A DNA stretch of 54,288 nt from Halanaerobium saccharolyticum. GTDB lineage: Bacteria; Bacillota; Halanaerobiia; Halanaerobiales; Halanaerobiaceae. The stretch spans positions 1 through 54,288 of the forward strand of contig NZ_QAXS01000022.1 in the NCBI RefSeq assembly GCF_003053565.1, in the 5' to 3' direction. The notes beneath the pieces were generated by a model. The model did not search any database. It was not told the origin of the DNA and was given only the letters and a program-made list of their open reading frames with translations. Shown here in pieces: positions 9,001 to 17,627 of this stretch (its first letter is position 1; each line of letters opens with the position of its first letter). The translations under genes and the position numbers were made by a program.

Positions 9001-10939
9001 ATACACTTGTAACTGCATCTCCTCCTAAAAGAAATCTCCAGACTATAGAGCCGATACTTCTAACTGATCTACATGCTGAACATTTATGAACTTTTCCTTT
9101 TTTAGCAGCAGCTTTTATAACTTTAATTGGATTAAGATTACAATCACAACCAGAAAACAAACTTCCATTAGCCCTTATATTACCACACTTTGGACAAAGT
9201 AAATATTCTTCTTCATAATTTTTATTTTTATTTATTGCTTTAATTTCATCTTCATTATCTATAGTTTTAAAAGCTTGATCATCAACAACTAAATAATATG
9301 ATAAACTGTTGTTATCTTTATAATATTTCTGGCTGGGTTGGCTTAAATAATTTTCATTATTTATAGTATCCATATTTCCAATTAAATAGAGAGCATTACA
9401 CTGTCTACAACTACCAATTTCAAATACAGGAAACTCCTGATCTTGATATCTATGTTTTTCTTTTCTTTCCAAAAACAACTGCTTTTCAGGAAGAAAAGTT
9501 ATATATGCTCCTTCAACTGCTCTAATAAATAAATGATATCTAGCAGGTAATAAAGAAACCGATTCTTCCATAGATTTTGCCTTATTTGCTAAATAAACTA
9601 ATGCTGTCAAATAATCATTAGATTTCTTTGTCTCAGGAAAAATAATTGACGCTGTTTTTACAAAATATTGTGCTTTTTCTTCTAATAATTGCTGTAAGTG
9701 GATTAAATTTTTATCACTTTTTAAAATAAAATACAGATATCTTTGCCATTTCTCATCAGAAGAATCAACTGCAGTGTCAATAAAACGTTGTGGAATATTG
9801 CTTTTTTCTGCAATTTTAGTAATTTTATCAAAAATTATTTCATTATCACTTTCACTTTCAATTATATTTTCCCATTTTAAATAAATAGATGGATCTATAC
9901 CGCCCCAGGAGTTGTTCATCTCACTAATTTCAACATTTTTTCTGCTTGCTTTGATAACATCTTGCTGCTTAGGCTCATCTTCTTTATACTCAAAAGGCTC
10001 ATTAAATAATTTTTGACCAAAATTAGCTACCTCGTTAAAATCATTTTCACTACTACCGATAGTAGCACTGGTAGCAATACATTTAATTTTAGTCTTTGGG
10101 TTTGAAACTCTAGCCTTTAAACGTCTAAGTAACATAGACATTTCAATTGCTTTTGCTCCAGTGTAAGTATGTGCTTCATCAAGCACAATATACTGCCAGC
10201 TTTTAGAATGCTTACCATCAAAAAATGTATGGTCTTTTGGCCGCAGCATTAAGTACTCTAGCATTGCATAATTAGTTATGAGGATATTAGGGGGTGTTTT
10301 CTTCATCTGCTCTCTAGAAATTAATTCATTTTCAAGTAAGGGAGCATCTTTATACATTTTATGATAGCGTTCTCTAGCTTTTTCGTATTTTTCTTCTGTT
10401 TCACCTGTATAACTGCCAAAAGTAGTCTGAGGATAATTTTTTAATAAATCCCTCAATCTTTTTAATTGATCATTTGCTAAAGCATTCATCGGGTAAAGCA
10501 ATAAAGACCTGACTCCAGGATTTAAGGTGTTATTTTCTTTTTCTTTAAATAAACTATTTAAGATTGGAATTAAAAAAGTTTCAGTTTTTCCACTACCAGT
10601 TCCTGTTGCTACAATAACATTTCTATCTTGATCAATAATTTTTCTAACTGCTTGCTCCTGATGTAAATATAAAGCCCTATCAAGTGGTAATTCTTCCACT
10701 TTCAAATCATAAAATTCTTCAGACAAAATATTTTCTTTTATTAAATCTCTTATTGAGCATCCTTTTATAAAAGGTGGTGTTGCTTCTAAAATTGGTCCCT
10801 TACTAAATTTATTGCTCTTATTAAATTCATCTATCAACTGTGTTTGTAGTTCTGAATCTTTTAGAGAAAAAGTAGTTGCTAAATAATCAATATATTTACC
10901 TACTATTTCGTTAGTGCTTTTTATAGGATCAAGACTCAT
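6086..10939 (-). CDS. large DEAD/DEAH helicase with DUF1998 domain (DruE/MrfA/DrmAB-like)
   Basis: This 1617-residue protein is a predicted superfamily 2 helicase of the phage-defence type. Visible elements are a Walker A motif ATGTGSGKTE (about 110), DEAH box VLDEAHTYTG (about 253), motif III SATIGS (about 292), the C-terminal helicase lobe with CSTTFELGVDVGEL and QRAGRAGRR (about 1075), several CxxC zinc sites, and a DUF1998 domain at the end. That domain has VFYDTVPGGAGHVERI (about 1545) and a Cys cluster CKCGGDEGDTSCYGC (about 1575). Length and domain order fit Druantia DruE or the MrfA family. Its ATG follows directly after the TAA of the upstream coiled-coil gene, so the two are translationally coupled. 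With that partner it could be Druantia type III (DruH plus DruE), or the effector arm of an mcrB-led operon. The helicase fold is certain; the system assignment is tentative. Confidence 0.85.
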   Translation of the reverse strand: MSLDPIKSTNEIVGKYIDYLATTFSLKDSELQTQLIDEFNKSNKFSKGPILEATPPFIKGCSIRDLIKENILSEEFYDLKVEELPLDRALYLHQEQAVRKIIDQDRNVIVATGTGSGKTETFLIPILNSLFKEKENNTLNPGVRSLLLYPMNALANDQLKRLRDLLKNYPQTTFGSYTGETEEKYEKARERYHKMYKDAPLLENELISREQMKKTPPNILITNYAMLEYLMLRPKDHTFFDGKHSKSWQYIVLDEAHTYTGAKAIEMSMLLRRLKARVSNPKTKIKCIATSATIGSSENDFNEVANFGQKLFNEPFEYKEDEPKQQDVIKASRKNVEISEMNNSWGGIDPSIYLKWENIIESESDNEIIFDKITKIAEKSNIPQRFIDTAVDSSDEKWQRYLYFILKSDKNLIHLQQLLEEKAQYFVKTASIIFPETKKSNDYLTALVYLANKAKSMEESVSLLPARYHLFIRAVEGAYITFLPEKQLFLERKEKHRYQDQEFPVFEIGSCRQCNALYLIGNMDTINNENYLSQPSQKYYKDNNSLSYYLVVDDQAFKTIDNEDEIKAINKNKNYEEEYLLCPKCGNIRANGSLFSGCDCNLNPIKVIKAAAKKGKVHKCSACRSVRSIGSIVWRFLLGGDAVTSVLTTSLYQQLASELKIEQKEVNENKVGWGSKTNETEARKKIQSNNNKSQLLVFSDSRQEAAFFPTYLESTYQQIVRRQLILRTIQKNKEKVLTNKWRVKDLVNGLKIYLNRKQIYPAKSLQEIEDLAWKWILYEFLVLDRKNSLEALGLLGFSLQKPSSFSAGPLKKYGLNEYEAWELFQILLHSFRKYGAILFPDNISPEDSFFEPRNREYYFKKQSSEYNIYSWLPTRKGILNSRLDFLQRLSEKGLDNKLSRKECLDILRQIWDSGLNIDSESSMFNDYFSTIHSQNLGQMYRLKLDYWQLKPAIVDSSIDWFYCPTCNRITLHNVKGTCPTYQCSGRLEKCSPEKLYKNNHYRNLYLDKLPVKMKSKEHTAQLTTEAAADIQSQFNDGDVNVLSCSTTFELGVDVGELESVFMRNVPPTPANYIQRAGRAGRRTDSTAFSLTFARRRSHDLTYFQNPLDIISGNIEPPHFKIKNDKIIRRHIYAAALANFWRKSPEYFGAVEDFFFSNGIDKFYRYLKEKPIELKIILEKIMPDASEINLDNWKWINKLIGEKGVMNLARLELENNIEQLEKVQANLVEQKKFGKANVINRVIRTLKTKYLINYMSQNNIIPKYGFPVDVVELKIAHHGDQAKNLELTRDLKIALSEYAPGSQVVAGGKLWTSRYLKTLPNKDLIRRKYAICEHCGHYQSEIAETENELDRCQACGEKIGKMKGTYITPELGFISDKPEEPKLSRPEKTYTSRQYFTGEYNQDSELIKEYNFNGIEAQLISAKRGKLAVINHAGFNKFSVCQNCGYTEINTNKSISKHKTPWGQDCTGKRRVFSLGYEYNTDIFQLKFKNSYFGQEKDGYWESVLYGMLEGISQALGIERRDIDGCLYPYTGDPLNPALVFYDTVPGGAGHVERIIKKNNFEKVLKKTREIVSRCKCGGDEGDTSCYGCLRNYSNEYCHDILKRKYVIEFIDNLKLID

Positions 10940-13900
10940 TTATTTCAACTCCTCACTAATTTTATTATAGTCAACATAGTATCTAACAGCTAATATATGA
11001 TATTTGCTGTGCTTATATTCAAAATGATTTTTATCAATAGTATCCCAAAATAATTTTTGGCATTTTTTACAATAAGTAAAACCATCTTTTTCTCGATCAA
11101 CAAAAAGAGATAATACAGAATTTTCGAATTTATAATAAAAACTTACAGGGTTATATTCTAATTTTTCAGGCTGTAAATTGTTTTCTTTTTTATTACAAAT
11201 TATTAAATTCCCCTCATATCTTTCCTCATTTTCAAATTCTAATTTAGAAGCATCTCTAATTTCTGTTATTTTATAATCATAGTTTAAAGGAAATTTATCT
11301 CCATTTTCGTCTTCTACTTTGGTTATAACAAGTCCTTTATCTTTAATAACTGCAATAAAATCCTTTTTATTTCCAATAGTTAAATCAAAAACATTCAAGG
11401 TATTATCTGCTGGATATTTAGCCTTTCCTGAATTCCAGGTATCTTTTTCTTTAAATTGAAGCCGGTATTGATTGGGAAGTATTTTTTCTTTTAAATTGAC
11501 TATTAATTCATTATTGTTATTGCTTTCTTCAGAAAAAATCTTTGCTTTGCTCTTCTTATTCCACAATATTATATTTTTACCATAATCTCTTCCCAACTGC
11601 TGCCATTCTAATTTAACTATATTTTTCTCTTTTTTATAATTTACAGAAGGATTTATTATTTCCCATTTTGTTCTAATCTTTAATAAATTATAAACATTAT
11701 CATTTCCTGTTTTTAAAGATATCTCCTGTACTGAATTATTGCTATTTTTTATATCATCAGCTAATCTCATTAAATCAAAGATGAGTTTATTTCCTAATTT
11801 TTTAGATCTAATTTTTTGTTGATCATTATTTAAAATCAAATCTGCATTATCAAAGTCAAATCTATCAATATTATTAATAACAAGTTGAGCTTCTTCCTGA
11901 TTATATAGATCCTCATGCCAAATTTCTTTAACTCTGCTTTGATCTGTTAAATTTAATTGTGGACTCTTTATTTCCCATTTAATAATAGGAATAATCAGGG
12001 ATAAGGAAACTTTAAATTCATTATTTTTGATTTCAGAAATAAAATAACCATTCAATAATTTAATTCCAGGATTAAATTGTATTTTTAGCAGCTGATTTTT
12101 GCTGACTACTTCTCCATCTTCATAATCAAAATAACAATTCTCAGGTAACTTTAATTTTACCTCAGCATAATCTTCTCCGTTAATAACTGGAGGATAAACA
12201 TCTTTATCATATTTAATAATGAATTTAGGAAGAACTAAAAAAGAAAAATCAATATTTTTTATCATACTGTGCTTTGAACTTCTTTTTCTTAATCTTATTT
12301 CATATAAGCCATATTTGTAATTGAAGAAATTATTTAAATAAATATATACCATCTTATTTTTAATTTTAATCTGATTTTCTAATTCTCTTAAATTAATATT
12401 AACAATTTTTTTACCTTTATTTATTGATATCCTTAGCTGCCATAGTCTTAAGTTTGTTAATTCTTTAATAGTAAACAATAAAATTGGTGCTTTTTCTAAA
12501 TATACTTTTTTATTTTTGCTTTTTAAATTGCTGCTGATCTCTCCTGCTATTAATTGAGGCTCTAAATAGTTGGTCTTCTTAAAGGTTTCAATAACTAAAC
12601 CATTTTCATTTAGTATATTTAAAATTTCAATATCATCCATATATAATTGATAATAGGAATATTCTGAAAAATTACCAGATAAGTCTTCTTTCTGCATAAC
12701 AATATTTTGAGGCTCAATTTTAAAGTTATTTTTTAAAATTAAACCTAATTCCTGATAAGCCAAAGGATTTAACGAGAGTACTCTATTTGATTGTAAAAAA
12801 TAAAAGTTTTCTCGTTCAAATTCAGTTTCTAATATCACTTCTTCCTTAAAAATAATTTCTAAAGAAATCATTTTCTGATTCTGAGGAAAGTTTATACTTT
12901 TAGATTCAGTTTTCAATAAATCTTTTTTATGAACCCGTAAATCAAGTTTTATTTTTTTAATAACTTCATTATCTTTATCTTTGATAACTAAAATTGGCTG
13001 TTTTATTTTATTAGATTGGGGATATTCTATTATTTGCTCTGGTACTAAAATTAATAATTCATTTATTTCGCTGATATATTCTAAATATGGATTCTTATTA
13101 TAAATTCCATTATCACTATTTGGGAGGTTTGCTTTATCAAAGTCATTCCACCATTTTTTTAATCTTTCGTTAATTCTATTTGTCAGAACTGAAGGGCTTT
13201 TATTATCTTTTTCTTTTTCTAAGGTGATTAAAGATTTATATACAAAATCTACAGCTATATCTTCAGCTTGAAAAAGAAAAATACGGCTGGGTTCAATTAA
13301 AGAATATAGTCGCTCAGGATAGGCTTCTAATTTTTTTTGATCAGTTTTCAATTTTTTCTTTTTGCTTTTATAATTAGATTTTAAATGAATTAATAAATTT
13401 TTTATTTCGCTTTTATTTTTAGAACTAACAATATCTAGCAAATTATTTAATTTATGTTCTTGATAATCTAATTCTTTTTTTAATTTATTCAACTTCTTTC
13501 GCTGTTTTCTTTCTTCTTCTAAAATACTCTTCCCGATTTCAATACCTTTATCTCCTGAAATAATATTTAATTTCATTTTATAATTTTTAATTTCTTCTAA
13601 CAGTGAACGTTTTCGATAGGTTAACGCTGAAATCTCTTCTTCTATAATTTTTGTTTTTTTATCTATTTCTGATTTAATAAAAGAATAATTCATTTTTATT
13701 TCTGACTCTAAAAAAGAAAGCTTCTCTTTTAATTCCTCTTGATAAGTTGAATTAGTTTCTTTTGATTTTTTTATTTCATTTTCTATATTTTCTTTTTTTA
13801 ATATTAAATCATTTATTGACTTTAATTTAGGAAAAAATACTGATGGTAGTTCATCATACATATGATTTTTTAACGGTAAATCTTTAAGTATTTCCTGGAT

Positions 13901-15040
13901 ATCACTTTTTATTTTTTTCTTTTCGCCTTTTAAAATAAAATATTGATTTTTAAACCAAAAGATAATTTTACTGAAAATATTTTTAAGAGTCTCAGCATCA
14001 ATTTTAAAATTATTATACTTCTTATACTTAGACAGTTTTATTGTAAGTTCATCAAAATTAATATTTTTTATTACCTTGACAACTGTTAAATCTAATTCTT
14101 GATCAAATATTCCACTACTTTCTTCTCTTATTTTAGCCTGTATTTTTTCTTTTTTATTTTTTAGATTTTTAATTTTTTGCTGCTCTTCTTTCTGTAATTT
14201 AAGTAATTCATTACTCTTTTCCTTTATTGATTCAATTTCCATTATTTTAGCTTCATAATTACTCATTTCACCTTCGACAGCAGTAAGGTTGTTAGTTTTT
14301 TGTTCTAAAAAATCAGATGGTAATTCCAATAATTGATCAATTTCTGTTATATTATTTCTATTTTTAATAAGTTTATTTATTTTTATTAATTGTTGATGAT
14401 TCTCTAAAGCAAGCTGATAATCATTAATTTTTGCTCTGAGATTTTTTGTTTTATTTTTAAGAGTAGAGATATTTTCACATAAATTTTTATGTCCTTTATG
14501 ATCCTTACGAATATTAACAATTCTTTTTTCTACATCTTCTATAGTGAAAGAAAAATCCAGGAAATCTCCACATTCTTTATATAAAAACTCCTCAAAATAC
14601 TCCTGTAAATAATTATTAACTATTAAAGCATGGGCCAGTATTTGATTGACATATTTATTTCTACCTGGGTCAAATTTAATTAAATTATATTTTTCAAGGG
14701 TATAATAAAATACTTCTCCTAGTTTTTCATGCAACCGTGTATTGTCCTCTTCTAATTCAAGTTCCTTATATACAGGTCCCCAGAAGTTGCCCTCTTGATA
14801 ATCTTTAATTCCGGTATATAACAAAAAGAGTGCAGTAGTAATAGGAGCTTTTCGTTTAAGATAAGAAGGATTTGTATTTAAAATTTTTATTTTATCTTTC
14901 ATAATCTCACTAATATTATTTATTTGATTTTCATTTAAATCTATTTGCCCCAATAATGATATTTTAGGAATTAATTTGATAAAAGTTTCTTCATATTCTC
15001 TTATATTATTAGATTTATCAATATTAGCTTTATAAAACAT
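10940..15040 (-). CDS. large coiled-coil protein of unknown function (DruH-like candidate)
   Basis: I do not recognise a known enzyme in this 1366-residue protein. Residues about 1-180 are mixed. About 185-545 are Lys/Glu-rich and predicted to form long coiled coils, with a short interruption near 330-375. The rest is beta-rich with many short repeating strands, perhaps immunoglobulin-like. The extreme C-terminus carries a CxxC...H...H cluster (FTYCKKC at about 1320, then HFEYKHSKYH), which could bind one zinc. No Walker A, nuclease or methylase motif is visible. The ATG at 15040 has a GAGGGG site. It lies 29 bases after mcrB and its stop touches the helicase start, which argues for a three-gene operon. 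A DruH-like role next to a DruE-like helicase is an inference from position and size only. Confidence 0.6.
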   Translation of the reverse strand: MFYKANIDKSNNIREYEETFIKLIPKISLLGQIDLNENQINNISEIMKDKIKILNTNPSYLKRKAPITTALFLLYTGIKDYQEGNFWGPVYKELELEEDNTRLHEKLGEVFYYTLEKYNLIKFDPGRNKYVNQILAHALIVNNYLQEYFEEFLYKECGDFLDFSFTIEDVEKRIVNIRKDHKGHKNLCENISTLKNKTKNLRAKINDYQLALENHQQLIKINKLIKNRNNITEIDQLLELPSDFLEQKTNNLTAVEGEMSNYEAKIMEIESIKEKSNELLKLQKEEQQKIKNLKNKKEKIQAKIREESSGIFDQELDLTVVKVIKNINFDELTIKLSKYKKYNNFKIDAETLKNIFSKIIFWFKNQYFILKGEKKKIKSDIQEILKDLPLKNHMYDELPSVFFPKLKSINDLILKKENIENEIKKSKETNSTYQEELKEKLSFLESEIKMNYSFIKSEIDKKTKIIEEEISALTYRKRSLLEEIKNYKMKLNIISGDKGIEIGKSILEEERKQRKKLNKLKKELDYQEHKLNNLLDIVSSKNKSEIKNLLIHLKSNYKSKKKKLKTDQKKLEAYPERLYSLIEPSRIFLFQAEDIAVDFVYKSLITLEKEKDNKSPSVLTNRINERLKKWWNDFDKANLPNSDNGIYNKNPYLEYISEINELLILVPEQIIEYPQSNKIKQPILVIKDKDNEVIKKIKLDLRVHKKDLLKTESKSINFPQNQKMISLEIIFKEEVILETEFERENFYFLQSNRVLSLNPLAYQELGLILKNNFKIEPQNIVMQKEDLSGNFSEYSYYQLYMDDIEILNILNENGLVIETFKKTNYLEPQLIAGEISSNLKSKNKKVYLEKAPILLFTIKELTNLRLWQLRISINKGKKIVNINLRELENQIKIKNKMVYIYLNNFFNYKYGLYEIRLRKRSSKHSMIKNIDFSFLVLPKFIIKYDKDVYPPVINGEDYAEVKLKLPENCYFDYEDGEVVSKNQLLKIQFNPGIKLLNGYFISEIKNNEFKVSLSLIIPIIKWEIKSPQLNLTDQSRVKEIWHEDLYNQEEAQLVINNIDRFDFDNADLILNNDQQKIRSKKLGNKLIFDLMRLADDIKNSNNSVQEISLKTGNDNVYNLLKIRTKWEIINPSVNYKKEKNIVKLEWQQLGRDYGKNIILWNKKSKAKIFSEESNNNNELIVNLKEKILPNQYRLQFKEKDTWNSGKAKYPADNTLNVFDLTIGNKKDFIAVIKDKGLVITKVEDENGDKFPLNYDYKITEIRDASKLEFENEERYEGNLIICNKKENNLQPEKLEYNPVSFYYKFENSVLSLFVDREKDGFTYCKKCQKLFWDTIDKNHFEYKHSKYHILAVRYYVDYNKISEELK

Positions 15041-15069
15041 AATAACCCCTCTTTTAAAAAATATATTTT

Positions 15070-16857
15070 TTACAGCCAGTAAGAAGTAAAACCATCTTCT
15101 TCAAAGCGCCGCAGCATATATGCTATTTTTTCTGCTGACTCCGGATACTTAAAGCTTTCCTGATTTGCCTGATAATAGTTCCAGACTCTATTAGACAGCT
15201 GACCGTTTTCTTGACTGAAGCTGCTTCCACTAAAAAAATCAAATAATTCCAGCAGTATTTCTTTAATGATGGCTGAACTACCCTGGATCCTGGGTAATAC
15301 CTTTTGCAGAATTTCCTTATCAAAGGCAGTATTCTTATCTAATAATTCTTTATCCAAAGCCTCGACTATGTAAAAATTAATCTCATCTCTGATTCTGTAG
15401 CCTACCTGTAAGTTTGCTTTTTTAAGAATCTTATTTAATCTTTCCAGTTCTTCAGTTGTTCTTTGGACTTCATCTTTTTTAGCAGGCAGCAGATCTTTTA
15501 GATTTAAATACTCTGTTTTTAGAAATTGATTATTTACCTTTAAGCTCTGAGCCTGCACTGAATAATCTTCCTCTAAAAAGGCTGTTAAATCAATCTGATT
15601 GAATTCAATTGTGTTTGCTCTATCTAATACCTTTTTACTGAAAGGATGGGTTGTTTCGTCCATATTAACCGTTCCAATGAGATATAGGTTGTCCGGAATA
15701 TGTAGATTTGAGTATTTGGCCTGAGAATCATTGCTGTCATTTTGATCAAAATCATTTTCATTTAATAATCTATCTGTTTTTATCTGATCACCATCATAGT
15801 GACGGGTTTCCATCTTTGATAAAAAGTCACTGAAATAATATTCTACTCGAGCCAGGTTCATTTCATCAAGACAGACCAAATAGGGATTAGCAGGATCTTC
15901 AGAAGCTTTTTTGATTGTTTCTAAGATCGGGCCAGGCTGAAAGTCTCCTCTGATATTGCTGTAACCTAAAAGATCTGCACTGTCATTCCAGTCTGGTTTA
16001 ACTGAAATCAACTTAAAGAGGTCATTATCTGAACTGCAGCCAATAGCTTTTGCAAATAGTTCTACCAGTTTTGTTTTTCCTGTACCTGAGATACCAGCAA
16101 GCAGGACAAAGGGTTTTGTTTTTAGAGAAAGATAAAAGTTTTCGATTAAATTGTCAGGATAGGTATAGCCCTGAGCTTTGATGTAGTTTTTGATTTGAGT
16201 TAGTTTTTCTTTTGTTGTTAAGTCATCCATATTTTCAGAAACTCCTTCTCCTGTTTCAATTTCAGCTTCATCTAATTCTAAATAATATTGTTCATAATAT
16301 CTTTGGTAAATTTTCATCATTTGAATTAAATCATCTATTAATTCTGATTCTGGAATTTGATTATTAATTAATTGTTCAGCTTCATATTTATTATAACATA
16401 TATTTGATAACTCATAAGCCTTACCTTTACCAGATTCAGCAAGATCAATTTCATTATCAGTTTTAAAATCACCTAAATCCATCTTAGATCTTAATTTATC
16501 ACGGTTATTTGTAAATTCTTCTTTGGTGCTGCGAGTTACTCCCTGATTAAAGGTTAAGTAGACTCTCTCCATATCTTGAGAAAAAAGATAAACTACATAG
16601 ACTCCTTCTTGAGTTGTAGTTGTTATATCTTTATTCATTATTGCAAGCCAGGGAACTTTAGCCCAATTACCCATTCCAATTGAACCTTTGATTATATAAT
16701 TATCTATTTTATAATTTGAAGAAAGCTTTTCTTCTAGAAATTCTGGCAACTGATGTCGCATTAAGTCTCCTAGGTGATGGCCGGCAAATTCTTCATGTAA
16801 TCTTGCTTCTTTATATTCTGAAACTATTTTGGCTAAGTAATCTTTAATTGATGACAT
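15070..16857 (-). CDS. McrB-like AAA+ ATPase/GTPase with DUF3578 N-domain, no mcrC
   Basis: Residues 1-190 match the MrcB N-terminal (DUF3578) DNA- or modification-recognition domain, including GNWAKVPWLAIMNKDITT and VYLTFNQGVT. Residues about 245-480 form an McrB-type AAA+ module: Walker A LAGISGTGKTKL (about 253), Walker B VCLDEMNLARVEYYF (about 328) and the GTVNMDETTHPF signature (about 396). In McrBC this motor drives the McrC nuclease subunit. No mcrC follows; the next genes are a coiled-coil protein and a DUF1998 helicase. The start ATG at 16857 has a GAGGTAG site, and the upstream region faces a divergent MazF/PemK-like gene. The 3' 300 bases have a diverged copy at 3893-4204. It may be an orphan McrB, or a motor repurposed for the downstream pair. 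Confidence 0.85.
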   Translation of the reverse strand: MSSIKDYLAKIVSEYKEARLHEEFAGHHLGDLMRHQLPEFLEEKLSSNYKIDNYIIKGSIGMGNWAKVPWLAIMNKDITTTTQEGVYVVYLFSQDMERVYLTFNQGVTRSTKEEFTNNRDKLRSKMDLGDFKTDNEIDLAESGKGKAYELSNICYNKYEAEQLINNQIPESELIDDLIQMMKIYQRYYEQYYLELDEAEIETGEGVSENMDDLTTKEKLTQIKNYIKAQGYTYPDNLIENFYLSLKTKPFVLLAGISGTGKTKLVELFAKAIGCSSDNDLFKLISVKPDWNDSADLLGYSNIRGDFQPGPILETIKKASEDPANPYLVCLDEMNLARVEYYFSDFLSKMETRHYDGDQIKTDRLLNENDFDQNDSNDSQAKYSNLHIPDNLYLIGTVNMDETTHPFSKKVLDRANTIEFNQIDLTAFLEEDYSVQAQSLKVNNQFLKTEYLNLKDLLPAKKDEVQRTTEELERLNKILKKANLQVGYRIRDEINFYIVEALDKELLDKNTAFDKEILQKVLPRIQGSSAIIKEILLELFDFFSGSSFSQENGQLSNRVWNYYQANQESFKYPESAEKIAYMLRRFEEDGFTSYWL

Positions 16858-16970
16858 TGTATCTACCTCTTTTTATTTTTCCGTATAATATTCTGAAATT
16901 TACAGAAATTTATTTCCTTTTTATAGAAATTATGTTATAATTAATATAATTTAATGGAGGTGAACCAAAT
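16858..16970. promoter_or_regulatory. divergent promoter region with repeats
   Basis: This 113-base gap serves two divergent genes. On the plus strand a TATAAT lies near 16935 and a strong GGAGGTGA site at about 16954. On the minus strand a TATTAT lies near 16887. Between them sit three spaced copies of a GAAATT-type repeat (16895-16930) and an inverted repeat TTCTG-N7-CAGAA (16891-16907), which could be an operator. The promoter reading is by eye. Confidence 0.4.
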
Positions 16971-17498
16971 ATGAGTTTTTCTGATGATGTGAAGGAAGCT
17001 AAAGCTACGCTCAAAAAAATTAAAAACTATGATATTAACGGTTTTGCTAGAGAATTAAAATATTGGATTAGAGAACTACACTTTTTTTACAATATAATTG
17101 TTCCAAACGAAACGAATGATCCATCAACCTCTTTTTATAAAATAAAACCAGCAACTAGGCCAACCACAGGACAAATTGCATATTTTAATTTAAGAAGAGG
17201 ATATCCAAAAGAAATTTATGGTGGTCATTACTGCTATATATTAAAAGATTTTGGATCAAAATATTTGGTTATTCCTACAACATCAGTAAAAGAAAATTCT
17301 AATCCTCCTAATTCTAAAATTGAAATTGATATTAAAATTAAAGATTTTAAAAATGATAAAACTTCTCGACTTCATTTAAGTGATATGAGAGCAATTGATA
17401 TCCAGCGAATTAATGAACAAAAATCTATATATGACATCAAAGAAAAACCAGCAGATCTTAACCAAAAAATAAGTGAATTTTTGTTTGAAACTACTTGA
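16971..17498 (+). CDS. MazF/PemK-fold protein, possible toxin
   Basis: The central region, about residues 62-105, has the layout of the PemK/MazF SH3-like fold: RPTTGQIAYFNLRRGYPKEI, then GGHYCYIL, then YLVIPTTS. An additional Ser/Asp stretch LSDMRAIDIQRI matches the later conserved strand in larger family members. At 175 residues it is longer than classical MazF (about 110), as in the extended Firmicute PemK/MazF-like family, so endoribonuclease activity is only a possibility. It has a strong GGAGGTGA site and reads against all surrounding defence genes. No protein antitoxin is adjacent. A promoter-like sequence and terminator directly downstream suggest a short RNA instead. Confidence 0.6.
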   Translation: MSFSDDVKEAKATLKKIKNYDINGFARELKYWIRELHFFYNIIVPNETNDPSTSFYKIKPATRPTTGQIAYFNLRRGYPKEIYGGHYCYILKDFGSKYLVIPTTSVKENSNPPNSKIEIDIKIKDFKNDKTSRLHLSDMRAIDIQRINEQKSIYDIKEKPADLNQKISEFLFETT

Positions 17499-17523
17499 CA
17501 ATTGACTGATAAAATAGTATTAT
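17495..17523 (+). promoter_or_regulatory. strong sigma-70-type promoter
   Basis: A perfect TTGACA (17495-17500) and TATTAT (17518-17523) are separated by 17 bases. The -35 box overlaps the stop codon of the MazF/PemK-like gene. The expected start is near 17530. Only the short terminator-ended segment lies downstream on this strand. Confidence 0.55.
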
Positions 17524-17529
17524 TAATTT

Positions 17530-17609
17530 AGAAAATAAAATTATAAAGAGCTCTTAAATGGGCAAAATTAAAATTATGAAGGCACCTGATATTTTATCAG
17601 GTGTTTTTT
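17530..17609 (+). ncRNA. candidate short RNA of about 80 nt
   Basis: The segment begins where transcription from the promoter at 17495-17523 should start and ends in a strong intrinsic terminator. It contains a 10-base palindrome AAGAGCTCTT (17546-17555). It lacks a convincing open frame: a 20-codon frame from 17558 runs through the terminator with no good ribosome-binding site. Alternatively, this is just the 3' untranslated tail of the upstream gene. The RNA itself is inferred, not matched to a known family. Confidence 0.35.
17583..17609 (+). terminator. intrinsic terminator
   Basis: A perfect 9-bp stem, CACCTGATA with TATCAGGTG, closes a 3-base loop and is followed by six Ts, then CTTTTTT. 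It ends plus-strand transcription before the converging minus-strand genes. Confidence 0.85.
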
Positions 17610-17627
17610 CTTTTTTATAATTAAAAT

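Noticed and set aside
15123-15323. Short minus-strand open frame similar to the one near 4 kb.
   Set aside because: It is an out-of-frame shadow of the mcrB 3' end.
17558-17620. Small open frame of 20 codons inside the candidate short RNA.
   Set aside because: It runs through the terminator stem and T-run and has no good ribosome-binding site.
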